This document shows positions 1-12,144 of a stretch of DNA of 64,000 bases, piece after piece (position 1 is the stretch's first letter; every line of letters starts with the position of its first letter). The DNA comes from Cephalotus follicularis (Eukaryota; Streptophyta; Magnoliopsida; Oxalidales; Cephalotaceae). A model generated the notes under the pieces. It had not been told where the DNA came from and searched no databases. It saw only the letters and a list, made by a program, of their open reading frames with translations. Location of the stretch: contig BDDD01001619.1 of NCBI GenBank assembly GCA_001972305.1, forward strand, positions 379,627 through 443,626, in the 5' to 3' direction. Made by a program: the position numbers and the translations under genes.

Positions 1-2730
1 ATGTTTGTGGGAAAGGGTTATTTCTTTCATGGAATGTATCAACTATCTATTAATAATAATAATAAAGCATATTCTACTTATATTGTTGAGTCATCTTCTA
101 TTTGGCATAGTAGATTAGCTCATTTGAATTATCGTTATTTGAATAACATAAAAAAATTAGATTACATTAATTTTGGTGATGAACTAATAAAGAAATCATT
201 CCCTAGTGTTAAAAGAGACACACAAATACTAGACTTGATACATTCTGATATATGCAAATCTAACGGTTTATTAACTCGTGGTGGTAAACGTTATTTTATA
301 ACTTTTGTTGTTTATAACTTTTGTTGATGATAATAGTAGATATTTATATGTTTATCTTCTAAGATCTAAAGATGAAGTTTTTAATATGTTCAAAATTTAC
401 AAAGCTGAAGTAGAAAATCAACTTGATAAGAAAATTAAAGTATTACGTTCAGATAGAGGTGATGAGTATTTTTTTAAATGATTTTACTGTTTTTTGTTAA
501 GAACATGTAATAATTCATCAAACTTTAGCTCCCTATACACCTCAACAAAATGGTTTGGCTGAAAGAAAAAATCGTTCCTTAGGAGAAATGATTAATTGCA
601 TGCTAATGAATTCTAAGTTACCTTTAAACTTGTGGGGGAAAGCTTTATTAACTGCATGCCATATTCATAATAGAATACCCACTAAAAGAAATAATTTAAG
701 TCCACATGAATTATAGAAAGGAAGAAAGCCTAATATTTTATATTTTAAAGTGTGAGGGTGTTTAGCATATTTTAGAGTACCTGACCCAAAAGAACCAAAC
801 TTGGACCTAGGGCTACTAGAAGTGTATTTGTTGGATATGCTGAAAATAGTAAAGCTTATAGATTACTTGATCTGGAATCTAATGTAATTGTAGAATCTAG
901 AGATGTGGAATTTTATGAAAATAAAATTTCTACTGATTTTAAAATTGTACCAGATAATGTAATAAGTCATAACTCTACTAAAGAGTTGAAAGCACCAGTA
1001 AATATACCCAATGCTATTAAAGAAGTTCCTGAAATTAGAAGAAGTGCAAGAGCTAGGAAAGAGAAAAACTTCACATGAATCTATTGTTTTTCTTGTTGAA
1101 GGAGATAGAAATAATATTGTGATAAATAAATATCCATAGATCTTAAATCTAGAAGGCGATTCTAAAACTTATAAATATGCTATGTCTTCTAGATATGTTT
1201 CCTTTTGGAAAGAGGCAATCAATGATGAAATGGACTCGATTATGTTTAATAATACCCTGGTTCTAGCAGATTTACTATAATGGTCTAAACCAATTGGATG
1301 TAAATGGGTCTTTAGAAAAAATATATATAATTCTAATGGATTCATTCAAGCCTTCAAGGCTAGACTGGTGGCCAAAGGGTTTAGACAAAAAGAGGTTATC
1401 GATTATTTTGATACTTATGTTTCAGTAGCTCGTATAACATGGATTCGAATTCTTATGGCTTTAGCATATATTCATCATCTTTTTATTCATCAAATGGATG
1501 TTAAAACTGCTTTCTTGAATGGAGATTTAGATGAAAAAATTTACATAGAACAACCTGAAGGATTCATCCTTCCTGGTAATGAAAAGAAAGTTTGTAAATT
1601 AGTTAAATCTATATATGGGCTTAAACAAGCTACAAAGCAGTGGCATGAGAAATTCGATTCAGTTATATTATCTTTTGATTTCAAACACAATGGTGCTAAT
1701 AAGTGTGTTTATTCTAATTTTACTAAAAATTATGGGGTCTTGGTATGCTTATATGTAGATGACATGCTGATTTTTGGTACCTGCACGACTGGTGTGTGTG
1801 AAACTAAAAGTTTCTTATCGTCCATGTTTAAAATGAAAGACATGGGTGAAGTTGATACCATATTAGGTATCAAAGTTAAAAAACATAGTGGGGGTTTTTC
1901 TTTAAGCCAGTCTCATTACATTGAGAAGATGTTAAATAAATTTAATCATCTTGGGCTTAAAGAAGTAAATACTCCTTTTGATCCCAGTATTAAATTCACA
2001 CAAAATACTGGAAGAGCAATAGCACAACTTGAGTACGCTAGTGCTATAGGGTCTTTAATGTATGCAATACATTGTACAAGACCAGATATTGCTTATTCAG
2101 TATGTAAGTTAAGTAGGTATACTAGTAATCCAAGTATGGAACATTGGAAAGCTATTACTAGGATTTTTGGTTATCTCAAGAAAACCAAGAATTTAGGTTT
2201 GTACTACAATGATTATCCGACTGTATTAGAAGGATACACCGATGCTAGTTGGATTACCAAAGTGGGAGATAATCAATCTACCTCTAGGTGGGTTTTTACC
2301 ATAGGAGGTGGAGTTGTTTCTTGAGCGAGCAAGAAACAAACTTGTATAACTCATTCAACTTAGGAGTTTGAATTTATTGCTTTATCTACAACTGATAGAG
2401 AGGCATAATGGATAAGGAATTTACTATTGGATATTAAATTGTGGCCTAGTCCTATGCCTCCAATTTCTATTCATTGTGATAGTCAAGCTACTTTGTCAAG
2501 GGCTTATAGTAGTACCTATAATGGTAAGTCTAGACACATAAGTCTAAGACATGAATTTGTGAGATAAGTGGTAGAAAATGGTGTCATAACTATTGTCTAT
2601 GTGTGATCAAGTAAAAACTTGGCAGATCCCTTTACCAAACCTCAAACCAGAGAAGTGGTTAGAATGACATCTAGGGATATGGGGCCAAAACCCTTCATTT
2701 AGATGCATCAGTAATGGTAACTCGACTTAT
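1..2730 (+). mobile_element. Old Ty1/Copia retrotransposon remnant, 3' half of pol
   Basis: Remnant of a Copia polyprotein region reading on the + strand; the 5' part lies outside the window. Parts in order: GAG-pre-integrase (around 60-230, WHSRLAHLNYRYL), integrase core (about 240-800, with PQQNGLAERKNR-type sequence in translation), reverse transcriptase (about 1,200-2,000, with LVAKGFRQKE-like and YVDDMLIFG motifs) and Copia RNase H (about 2,200-2,650, with the typical DSQATLSRAYS stretch). The order integrase before RT is diagnostic of Copia. The copy is clearly broken, with more than five interruptions. It is probably the host into which the nested elements to its right were inserted, and the LTR at 20,668 may be its 3' LTR, but that link is inference. 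Confidence 0.9.
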
Positions 2731-4180
2731 TGCTAGTAAATAACTAGTGTATATGTTTAATGGGTAAAAAAAATTATTGTATGTGCATGTTTAGTACTGA
2801 TACAGTCAAGCCTAGTAAGAGAAATCAGAACAGCCTGTTACATTATAAGAGGTTGAGTAATACTCTTAATGAAGTCTAATACAATAATGTAAAGTGTTTA
2901 AAGTAACGGAGATATATTGTAGAATCTTCACCTATATGGATTTAGAAGTGGTGCCGCTTCTTACGAGAGTTAGGGTTTACTCTTTAGAGAGTCCATGAAC
3001 CCAGGTACGAGCACATGGCCATAATAGTGCTAATTTTGTCACAGAACTTCTTATATGAACAGGAGATTGATATATGTGTATTATTTCAGATTCTGCAATT
3101 AAAAGGTAATTAGTTTAAGGCAATTGCTACTAATGATGACATGACCCATCCCTCATAGTTATAGCTCCACCGGACGAGCCGTGTAAATTTGAACTTAATT
3201 TCATTTCTTCTAGATTTAATCCATTCCCTTGACCTCCATTATAACTATAATGGTAAACAGCCTGTTTGCAGAGAACCGGGCGTGAAGCGCTGAGGTCTGC
3301 CTTAGCTTCCAGAGCTCTTCTTAGCTTCTTTACCCCAAGGACTCACCTCTGCCCTTCAGGTCTGCCTTCATGCATCGAGGTCTAACTTCTAGCCTTGAGC
3401 TCTTATCTCTTCCTCAGGCCTCTATCTTCGAGGTCTGCTCTGGCATTTGGAGCTCTACCTTAATCTCCTGAGCTCCGCCTTATACTGCCTTAGCTCTGTC
3501 TTAGCAGAACTGTTGCTAAAACTTGCAGTTTAAATCACAATTTATATTTCCACACTCCCGAAGGAGGAATCAGTTCATCAAATCCAGATTTATCACATAC
3601 AGTATATAAATAATCAAGAGAAGAGAGTTAGAGAATGAGACTAAGATTTATAGTGGTTCAGCCCAACTGTGCCTACGTCCACTTCCTCAAGTGTCCTTGA
3701 GGTTTCACAAGTGTAAATCTCTTTACATGGATGACATGAGTATTTTATCCATAGATAACATGTGTGTTCAGAATATATTAACAATCGAAATTCCACATAC
3801 CCAAGGCATGAATGTGAAACTGGCCTAAACTGCCAGCGAATAATGTCCATACCCATGGTCTTCCTCTGTCGACCCAACCATTTCAGGGTTGGTGGAATCA
3901 AGTAGCTTGCCATCTGCTATCTCTATTGAAAGGTAGATAAGAGAATACTAGTCCATATGACGTAGTAAGTGGGGACAAATCCTTCCATGTTGCTTCTATA
4001 CCAGAATCCACTGAATAAACTCCATACACAAATAAGAGCTCTGCATCCGCGATAATATCAAAGCACATAATAACATTAGAGGTTGCGGAGGTGATCAAAG
4101 AATGTGCCCCAAAAGATCATAATAATTGGGGACACTATAATCATATATCATATCATCATAATACCTCATCATCCTTGGAT
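2731..4180. other. Noncoding repeat-derived stretch; LTR-like module in minus orientation
   Basis: No gene seen. 2,731-3,180 is AT-rich and may be the untranslated 3' part of the Copia remnant. About 3,270-3,500 is a degenerate array of gaggtctgcc / gagctctgcc words. At 3,645-3,685, read on the minus strand, is a gtggacgtaggc ... gaaccactataaa module that also occurs in the SIRE-like LTR at 24,340-24,380, so this is probably the downstream part of a minus-orientation Copia LTR. Boundaries could not be set. Confidence 0.5.
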
Positions 4181-4199
4181 CATCCGTGCAGAGTAGCCA

Positions 4200-4816
4200 T
4201 ATAGGCGCTCCATCAATAAACCAACCACACGGGCTGCGTATCATCACACAGGATGCATGTCATCAGACCAGCCATACAGGCTGCATGTCTCATCTAACTA
4301 GTTGCACAGGTTGTATCTCCTCTGACTCGCCACACAGGTTGTGACTCATCTGACTCACCATACAGGCGGTATCTCCTCTGACTAGCCACACAGGCTATGT
4401 CTCCTCTGATTGGCCACACAGGTGGTGTCTCCTCTGACTGGTCACACAGGCTCTATCTCATCTGACTCGCCACACAGGCGGTATCTCCTCTGACTAGCCA
4501 CACAGGTTGTGTCTCCTCTGACTGGCCACACAGGCTCTATCTCCTCTGACTCACCACACAGGCAGTATCTCCTCTGACTAGCCACACAGGCTATGTCTTC
4601 TCTGACTCACCACACAAGTTGTATCTCCTCTGACTAGCCACACAGGCTATGTCTTCTCTAACTGACCACACAGGCTATGTGTCCTCTGACTGGTCACACG
4701 GGCTCTATCTCCTTTGACTCGCCACACAGGCGGTATCTCCTCTGACTAGCCACACAGGCAATGTCTCCTCTGATTGGCCACACAGGCTATGTATCCTCTG
4801 ACTAGACACACAGGCT
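4200..4816. repeat. 28-bp tandem array, left part
   Basis: About twenty imperfect copies of a roughly 28-base unit with the core ctgactagccacacaggc followed by a variable ctatgtctcctct. The units differ by point changes, but the spacing is regular. The array resumes at 7,682, so it is one array split by the solo LTR at 4,822-7,676. Confidence 0.9.
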
Positions 4817-4821
4817 GTGTC

Positions 4822-7676
4822 TGTGACACCCATGTCCAAGTACGGTATGTGTCTGTGGAGCCTATGTGGCAATCTGTCTGTCTGTCTAGTGGTTAGGCTA
4901 TTTTTTTTCTGGCTTTCATGACATATGCATCATGGTATTAATAAATTTTTATCGGTGTGATTTTATTCCGGCTGTTTATCTACATAACAAATTATTTTTC
5001 TTTACGGTAAATTGAATGATGTTTTACTGAAATGACTGTTGATTTCGGAAAAAGAGCCAAGTGGTATTTTCTAAATATTCAATTTTTGTCCGTATCGGTT
5101 AAATTCTAGGCAAAACCCAGTTCATTTTGATTAAATATATATGGGAAATGCCAAAAGTTCTCTCATTTTTGCTTTCTCTCTCTCTTCCCATTTTCTCTCT
5201 CCTCTCTCTCGTTCTCTCTCTCTCTGCTCCCTCAGCCACCGGCATCACTGTCGATCTGACGCTGGCGAAGCTACCAGTCGAACAGTCGTCACCTCCCAAG
5301 CATGTCGTACCCTGCCTCGGCGCCGACAACCGCGTCGTGCTGCAGCAACAAGCCTCTCTCTCTCATCCTCTATTTTGCGTCGATTCATCTTCTCTGGCGA
5401 CCGTCACGGCAAGGCGAGCCCAGATCCGGCATCCTGGCATCGCGGTGGTTCGAACATGACCAGCCCCGACCCGTGACGACGTTCGAGCGCAAATTGACGG
5501 CGAAGTCAGCCGCAGTCAAACGCTCTCTTTCTGGTCAGATGCGGTGACACCGTGACCAACGCTCCTCCAATCTGTGATCTCCGTCCTCTGGCGCACCAAA
5601 TACAGCCTTTTCTGCTGCTGACCGATGACCACGCATGGCTGACAGGCACCGACCAGCGGCAGAGTGTGGGCCCACTCACCGGCAGCCTCCAACAGCGCGT
5701 TTCAGACACGTCCATCCTTCCAACTCCGTTTTTCGCGTAGGCGTGATCCGTTTCGGTTCCGTTCTGAGATTTTGGCTCTGTGCTCTGTTCCGTCCGATTT
5801 CGGTAAACTCTGAACTCTGCTTCATTAGTTTCATTTTCCGTTGAATTCTGTTATTCTGTATCTGTTTCTATGGTTATATGAGCTTGAATTGTTTATCTTA
5901 TCTGAAATTAAATAACCTGGACAACCACTTTGACTAGTTTTAAATGATTTCAAAAGTGTGTTTGAATCAAAAGTTTAAACGATGTTATGAATAATCGGAC
6001 TTCTGTTTCTGTCAACCGTATTGATCGGTTATAGTTTTCTGACATCTGCACGTATTTCATTGCATAACATATTTCACGACATTGTACATGTTTGAGTTCT
6101 GATAGTCTGTTGTCTGTTTGTCTGTCTGTCTGTTGGTAGAGGATCCTGCCTTTCAGGTCGATCATGGAGGCGACCAGTCGTGGGACTTGTTCGTATGTTC
6201 TGTGAGTGGAACGCTTTTCTTTAACCTTTTTACTATGAAGTTCTTTTTAATGGTTTGAATGTTTGAAACGTTTTACTTATTGATTTCCGTATCTGAATGA
6301 ATATGGATATGTTTCTGATCTGAAATATGTGTAAGTTTTAAGGCCAAATACACTATTTTAAATGTTTTACAAATGCTCGCATGATTATAGTCATACTATG
6401 ACGATATTTTCAGTTTTATCTGTACTTGAAAGAAAAATGATTTCTGTATCTGTTTAAATCTGTTTTAAATCTGTTTTGACGGCACTGATGAGTTTCTGTA
6501 TCTGTTTAAATGTGTTTAAAGTCTGTTTTGAGGATTCTGTATTCTGAAATCTGAGATTATGTATTCTGAAATCTGTTAAATATGTTTAGATGCATGGTGA
6601 TCTCGGTATTGTATTGATTACATATCTGATGCCCATGAGAGGCTTTGTCTACACATGTATGACTTTCTGATGACGCTTTGACACGACGGTGTCATTGCCA
6701 CTATTTTCTACTGGACGTTCGGCCCGACGGGGCCCATGCGTCAACCTTACCTAGTAGACTCATTGCATCTTTATATATTTATTCTTTTTAAACTTTGTTA
6801 AATACAACATATATCTGAGTTTCTGAGGAATTAAATCTGTTTTGAGAAATGATCTGATCTGCTGATTCAGGAAATTTCTGTTTTAGAAACTTGTTTTTGG
6901 ATTTATGTTCTGTTTAAGATGTCTTAAATTGTTTTGTAAATCAGATTCTGGATTTTATTTCTGTTTCTGAAACTCTGTATCAGTATCTTTTCTGTAAAGA
7001 TATTTATATGCGAGCAAAACTTTGCGGAGTCTTTTTGTTCTATCTCACTAGTCCTGTGGACTAACCCCTCCTCTGTTTTCTGTTTTTAGTTCTGACAGGT
7101 TAGTTTGTTGAGCTCTGTCAGCTGGAGTCAGTCTGTCTGCTGAGGTGAGACCACAAGGGCATGCCTACCAGAGTCAACACTTGCATATCATCCACAATAT
7201 TAGAATTTAAATTTCTGCATTACTTATGTTTTTATATAACTGTTTTGGTTTTGTTTAAATGGGATGAGCCCTATTCAGTTTTTAAGTTTTGATAATATGG
7301 TTGAGACAGAGCCCAACCCATACTTGTTTTCTGTTTAAATTGTGATATGCTGAGGGCTGAGCCCATTTTATAAACTGTTTCCTCCTTTGGGAGTGTGGTT
7401 GCTGAGGGCTGAGCCCATTTTATAAACTGTGTTTTTCTTTACAGGGGGCATAGTCCGATAAACAAATACTACATGCCTGATTTTTGTAAAAATTTAAGAG
7501 TTAGAATTATTTTCAAAGTTTTCAAGAAACTTTTCTGTTTTGAAGAAATTTTCTGTTTAAAAAAAATGTATTTCTGAATCTCTGTTCTGTTGAACCTATG
7601 AGGTGAGTCTCTTAAGGGAGACTTGGCCTCATAGTGGGTACGATGAATTCCAGCTGGGCTGGGTCCGGGCGTGTCA
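4822..7676 (+). mobile_element. Solo LTR of a long-LTR Gypsy element
   Basis: A 2,855-bp block starting tgtgacaccc and ending gggcgtgtca, flanked by a perfect 5-bp duplication gtgtc (4,817-4,821 and 7,677-7,681). It is inserted in the middle of the 28-bp array, which continues in register on both sides, so the empty site can be inferred. There is no internal coding domain, so it is a solo LTR. A TATA-like aaatatatatggg lies near 5,130 and is followed by a CT-rich and GC-rich stretch. The open frames at 5,100-5,850 are within this LTR and match nothing I recognise. The length and TGTGACACCC terminus fit Tekay/Del-type Gypsy; the clade is inference. Confidence 0.9.
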
Positions 7677-7681
7677 GTGTC

Positions 7682-8185
7682 TCCTCTGACTCGCCACACA
7701 GGCGATATCTTCTCAGACTAGCCACACAGGCTATGTATCTTCTAACTCACCACACAGGCGGTATCTCCTCTGACTAGCCACACAGGCTATGTCTCATCTG
7801 ATTGACCACATAGGTTGTGTCTCCTCTGACTGGTCACACATGCTCTATCTCCTCTGACTCGCCACACAGGTTGTATCTCCTCTGAACAGCCATACAGGCT
7901 GTATCTCCTTTGACCAGCCTCACAAGCTGTATGTCCTTCGACTAGCCATTTTGGTTGTATCTCGTCTAAGTAGCTGCACAGGCTCTGGACTTCATCAGAC
8001 TGGCCACACAAGCTCTAGACTTTATCAGACTGGCCACACAGGCTTTGTACTTCATCAGACTGGCCACACAGGCTTTGTACTTCATCAGAATAGCCACACA
8101 GGCTGTAGCCATATAGGCAATAACATCAGAGTAGCCATACAGGTTGTAGCCATACAGGCTGTAGCCACACAGGCAATAACATCAT
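7682..8185. repeat. 28-bp tandem array, right part
   Basis: Continuation of the ctgactagccacacaggc array after the solo LTR. Toward the right the unit drifts to a catcagactggccacacaggctttgtactt form, and then to shorter gtagccatacaggct units at 8,100-8,180. Confidence 0.88.
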
Positions 8186-8194
8186 AACTGAAAA

Positions 8195-8413
8195 TGCTGG
8201 TACAAATAAAACCTCGCCTCTCTTCCCTCGCCCAAGGGGCCTACTTCACTACACTCGCCCTACCCTCGCCCGAGGGTCTACTTCACTGCATGCCTCCCCT
8301 ACCCTCGCCCAGGGAGCCTACTAAGCTGCACACCTCCCCTACCCTGGCCCGGGGAGCCTATGTGCAAAAACATCGTTATATCATCATATCTCAACCTCGT
8401 CCGAGGGGGCCTG
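8195..8413. repeat. GC-rich short hairpin repeats (cctcgcccgagggg)
   Basis: Five spaced copies of cctcgcccgagggg-like words, each a small self-complementary hairpin, separated by 35-55 bases with recurrent cctacttcactgcac text. Similar cctcgcacgaggggc words recur at 10,765-10,880, so the DNA between may be an insertion into one array. Confidence 0.65.
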
Positions 8414-10066
8414 CTGTCACACCCCGGTTTCCGGTGGACACACATAAAGCGGTAAAGGCAATTAACATAAAGATTCAGCTCATGCAAAAACCATTAAAAA
8501 AATTCAAAACAAGGCATCAGTAGTGGAAGCATTAAACACATAAGCTGAAAAACGTAACGTGCATCCCATACTGCACGCTACTCGATACCAGTCTGTCATA
8601 GTCAAAAGCCCACAAGACGGAGCGTGATCACAGTACATTATTAAAATCCATCAATAAACGAAGTCAAAGTACGGTACAAAAGATAACCATCAGTTCAGTA
8701 CATCATTGTCCCTCAGAGTCGACGTTCAAATCCTTAGCGTCAGTGCTTTTCACTGTTTGAAGAAATCGATGTCTATCTTCATACGCATCGACGCTCAAGG
8801 TATGGAACCTTTAAACGTCAGCGTATTACATAAGGCGTCAACGCGTTAAGGTAGGAACCTTAGGCGTCGACGTATAATACGTCAATATCCAAGCAGATGG
8901 CCAAAAGGCGTCGATGTTCTTAAAAGACGTCAACGTGTTTCGAACACCAGTCGTCTTCTTCCTCACGACATGATAAACAGTGACCATCAAAACCACATAC
9001 ATGCAAGGCAACATGTAATCAAGGCAGGAAACCAACATGCAGATACATATCACATATCCAGCATAACATGGCATTGATCCAGTGATAAAAAACAATTCAA
9101 CAATCATGCAATCTATGCACCAAAATCATAGTCCAAGCATCAACATTAATCTCAAAATACGAATATGGCTTCCCCTACCGTTTTGTTCCAAGTTAGGAAC
9201 TAGAAAGTCCACCTCTTTAAGTCCTAGAGTCGTCCATAGTAGCTCCAACCTTGTCCAGCAACTGCAAGCTTTCGAGCTCCGAGTTCCAAGCTCCAATATG
9301 CTCAACAATGGAGGAATCCCTCTCACTTTCTCCCTCTGATTTTCTTTTTCTTTGTAACAGTGTTTAGCCAAGAAATGAGGGAAGGAAGGGCGTTTTATAA
9401 ACCGAATCAGCGGGGAGTAGAGAAGCATTTAAGTTATCCATCTCTCTCTGCCATCAAGAACACTCTCGTGCCCTCCCTCACTTCCCCATTCTATTTCCTG
9501 TGTTCATTTTGTTTTCTTTCTCCCTATTTCTGCAGGTTGCATGCATACTCACATTTGTCACATTCCACCTCTCAACTCATGCATTACAGGTTCAGGGGCT
9601 TCATTGCATGTCCAACACGTCCCAAACCATGTCCCAAGGCGTCTACAAAAGGCCCTAAATAGTTTCCCTATTGCATGTTATACTGTCAGCAGAAGAACGT
9701 GTCTGTCATTTGTCGTTAAGCGTCGACGCATTATACAGGCGTCGATGCCTATAGCGTTTTTCATGAAAGGCGTCGACGCTATTCACAGTCGTCGACGTGC
9801 ATGCACATGCATTCACGTGTGTCTATTTGTTTCAAAGGCATCGATGCGTTTAGAAAGGCATCGACGTGTTTTCCCCAAAACAGCATCGTTTTACTTCAAA
9901 TTGCCCTTTTAACATTTCTTTAACATTTTTACCTCAAAAATTAACATCATTAGAGTTTGGAAAACATCATCAAAGTCTTGGAAATCCATCGTTTTATTAA
10001 TTTCACAATAAAAATACAATTACATTGTGAAATTACAACATATGAAAATCCGGGGCGTTACGTCAA
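8414..10066 (-). mobile_element. Probable Gypsy-type long LTR, minus orientation, with gcgtcgacgc clusters
   Basis: The block begins tgtcacaccccgg and ends ccggggcgttac, a nearly inverted pair typical of the ends of long Gypsy LTRs. Read on the minus strand there is a tttataaaacg TATA-like site near 9,395. Two clusters of gcgtcgacgc-like words (8,700-8,960 and 9,710-9,880) flank it. I found no matching target duplication, so the exact ends and solo status are unsure. No coding domain is seen. Confidence 0.55.
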
Positions 10067-11263
10067 TGCCTATAATCCATCGTTTGTTTCACTGATTGCT
10101 CTGTGAATTTACTGTATTTGTGCTTGAGCCACTAGTTGCATGGCGGAGACTGACAGCGCCGGCTAGTGGCAGGGTTGACCTAGGAGCCAGGAGTTGGCTG
10201 GGTAACTCACTGTACTGTACTGTTGCCTCGCTTGGTTGCCTAGAGTAGGGACCGAAGTGGGAGTGAACGTGGGGCCAGGAGTTGGCGACGTTACACATAC
10301 TGACTGCCTGTTGTGGTCCTTTTGTGGACTTACTGTACTGCCGGTTAGTCCTTCTCGGACATTAATGTGCCTGTTGATGTAGCCCTAGCCGGGTTACTAC
10401 TGTATTGTTGTTGCATACATATATTTTCATATATATGTCCCCACTGATAATTTACTGTACTATTAAACATATATATTTTTTCATATATATAAACTGGGAT
10501 TTCTACTGCACTGCATCATCTATGCATACATATCATGACATGCATTTAATGTTGATCCCGAACTGCTTTTATGACTTAGCCGAGTGAGGACAAAGGCTAA
10601 CCCCCTACTTTACAGATTGATGCAGTGGACCGGTTGGACTAGCATGGACGAAGAACAAGCCTTATTTAGTTGTTGTTGGCTTTATGTTCTTTCGGGTTGT
10701 AATAATAGATTGCCCTTCATACACCGCAAGGACTTAGCCCTCGTCTGATAAAACCATACCTCGCACGAGGGGCTGGTGAATCTCAACGCACGGCCTAGCC
10801 CTCGCCGAGAGGCTCACTGTAACAATCATATCTCGCACGAGGGGCCGGCGTATCTCAACGCACCGACCCTGGACCTCGCCGGGAAGTGAACATGTCATCG
10901 GATAACCAAACACGGTCCGACATGTGAGTAACAGAGCTTCTACTGCACTCACACTCAGCATACCATCATAGACTAATGGTATGCCGCAGATCCATGCTAT
11001 GGATTCCCGGGGCCAATTACCACATAGCACCCCATCATAGACAATGGGCCTACTAAGGAGAGTTGAGCGTCGTACGTACACCTCACCTTCGACTGGTGTG
11101 GTATCTTATGTGACTTGTTTCAAAGTACCAGAATCAGTGTATACAATACGATATCATGAGTTTGATGATACATATCATGGCAAGGTTACCTCGTTACTCA
11201 GAGCCCGAGCACTCAGGTACTCGTGATTCACATCAAATTTACTGCAGTCTGCTACCACGGACT
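10067..11263. other. Noncoding repeat-derived stretch
   Basis: No gene seen. It contains tactgtactg-rich text and an LTR-like gaggacaaaggctaacccc segment near 10,590 that resembles gtcctgtggactaacccc in the solo LTR at 7,050. It also has a second set of cctcgcacgaggggc hairpin words (10,765-10,880). Probably pieces of one or more LTRs. Confidence 0.45.
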
Positions 11264-11268
11264 ATCCT
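11264..11268. repeat. Left target-site duplication atcct
   Basis: The five bases atcct immediately precede the 5' LTR and are repeated at 19,571-19,575 immediately after the 3' LTR, which fixes the element's ends. Confidence 0.93.
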
Positions 11269-12126
11269 TGTAAGAGCCCTAAATATTATAAAGTATTATT
11301 ATTGGACTTTGTAATTATTTTCCTTCCTATTAGGCTGGGCCCGGATATTATGAAGTATTTTTTGGGCCTTAATGGAATATAATTTGTGACTTTGGGCTAA
11401 AGAGATTATTTTATTCTCCATGGGTCGAATTTAATGTAATATGTGGTTTCTTGGGCTCTAATGTAGAAAGTATAAATAGGCCCAAAGGGGGGAGGTTGGC
11501 CCAAGCCTGGCAAGGCCTGCACCCATTGGTTTTAGACTAGGAAATTCTAGACTTTTCCAATGGTGAATATAAAAGGAGGAAGGGATCCTGGAGACACACT
11601 TTTAGCCATTTTCTTTCATGCCTTGTTCTAGAGAAATCGGGAGAGATGAGAGAAAATGGGAAATGGGGCCATTGATATGTATGGTTGAGTAGAGTAGTCC
11701 GAGGACAAAGGATGACTTTTATATGATGTTTTATGGTATGCACGCATGTATTATATTTTCTCCTCTGCTTTGTATTGGTTGTTTCCTCTGGTATGTGCCT
11801 GTATATATTGTAACCTACACAACCAGGAACAGGTAGTGGAGGCGCATCGGAGCAGTATCAAGAATAAAGTTATAGTAAGTTCCTCCTCCTCGACGGTGCG
11901 TTTTATGATCAGGCTTGTAAGGAATAAATATGTATTTATTTATCTGCTGGTTTGTAGCAGTGTATTTTAAATGTATCGAACTGGGTTTGTATATCCACAC
12001 ATTAAATAAATGGTTTATGTTTATGATTATTTAAGTTTTAAATTTTTTATGGTTAATGATTATGATGAATGTATGGATTACCACGTGTTGGGCCGTGGGG
12101 CCCATCCCACGATTCGGGGCGTGACA
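11269..12126 (+). repeat. 5' LTR of the Tekay/Del element (short form, 858 bp)
   Basis: Begins tgtaagagccctaaat and ends ggggcgtgaca, directly followed by the primer-binding site. Its outer parts match both ends of the 3' LTR, but the middle block seen in the 3' LTR and in the solo copy at 54,150-56,876 is absent. Confidence 0.93.
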
Positions 12127-12131
12127 ACTTT

Positions 12132-12144
12132 TGGTATCAGAGCC
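12132..12144 (+). promoter_or_regulatory. Primer-binding site (initiator tRNA-Met type)
   Basis: tggtatcagagcc lies five bases after the 5' LTR end and is the usual plant LTR-element site complementary to the 3' end of initiator methionine tRNA. Confidence 0.9.

Noticed and set aside
5100-5850. Overlapping GC-rich open frames (about 110 aa) as a host gene
   Set aside because: They lie wholly within the TSD-flanked solo LTR, are low complexity (Ser/Leu from CT-rich DNA) and show no domain.
8414-10066. Claiming a proven solo LTR
   Set aside because: The ends look right, but no 5-bp duplication matches, so it is reported only as a probable LTR.
12132-12144. tggtatcagagcc as part of a tRNA gene
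   Set aside because: No cloverleaf around it; it sits five bases after an LTR and is a primer-binding site.
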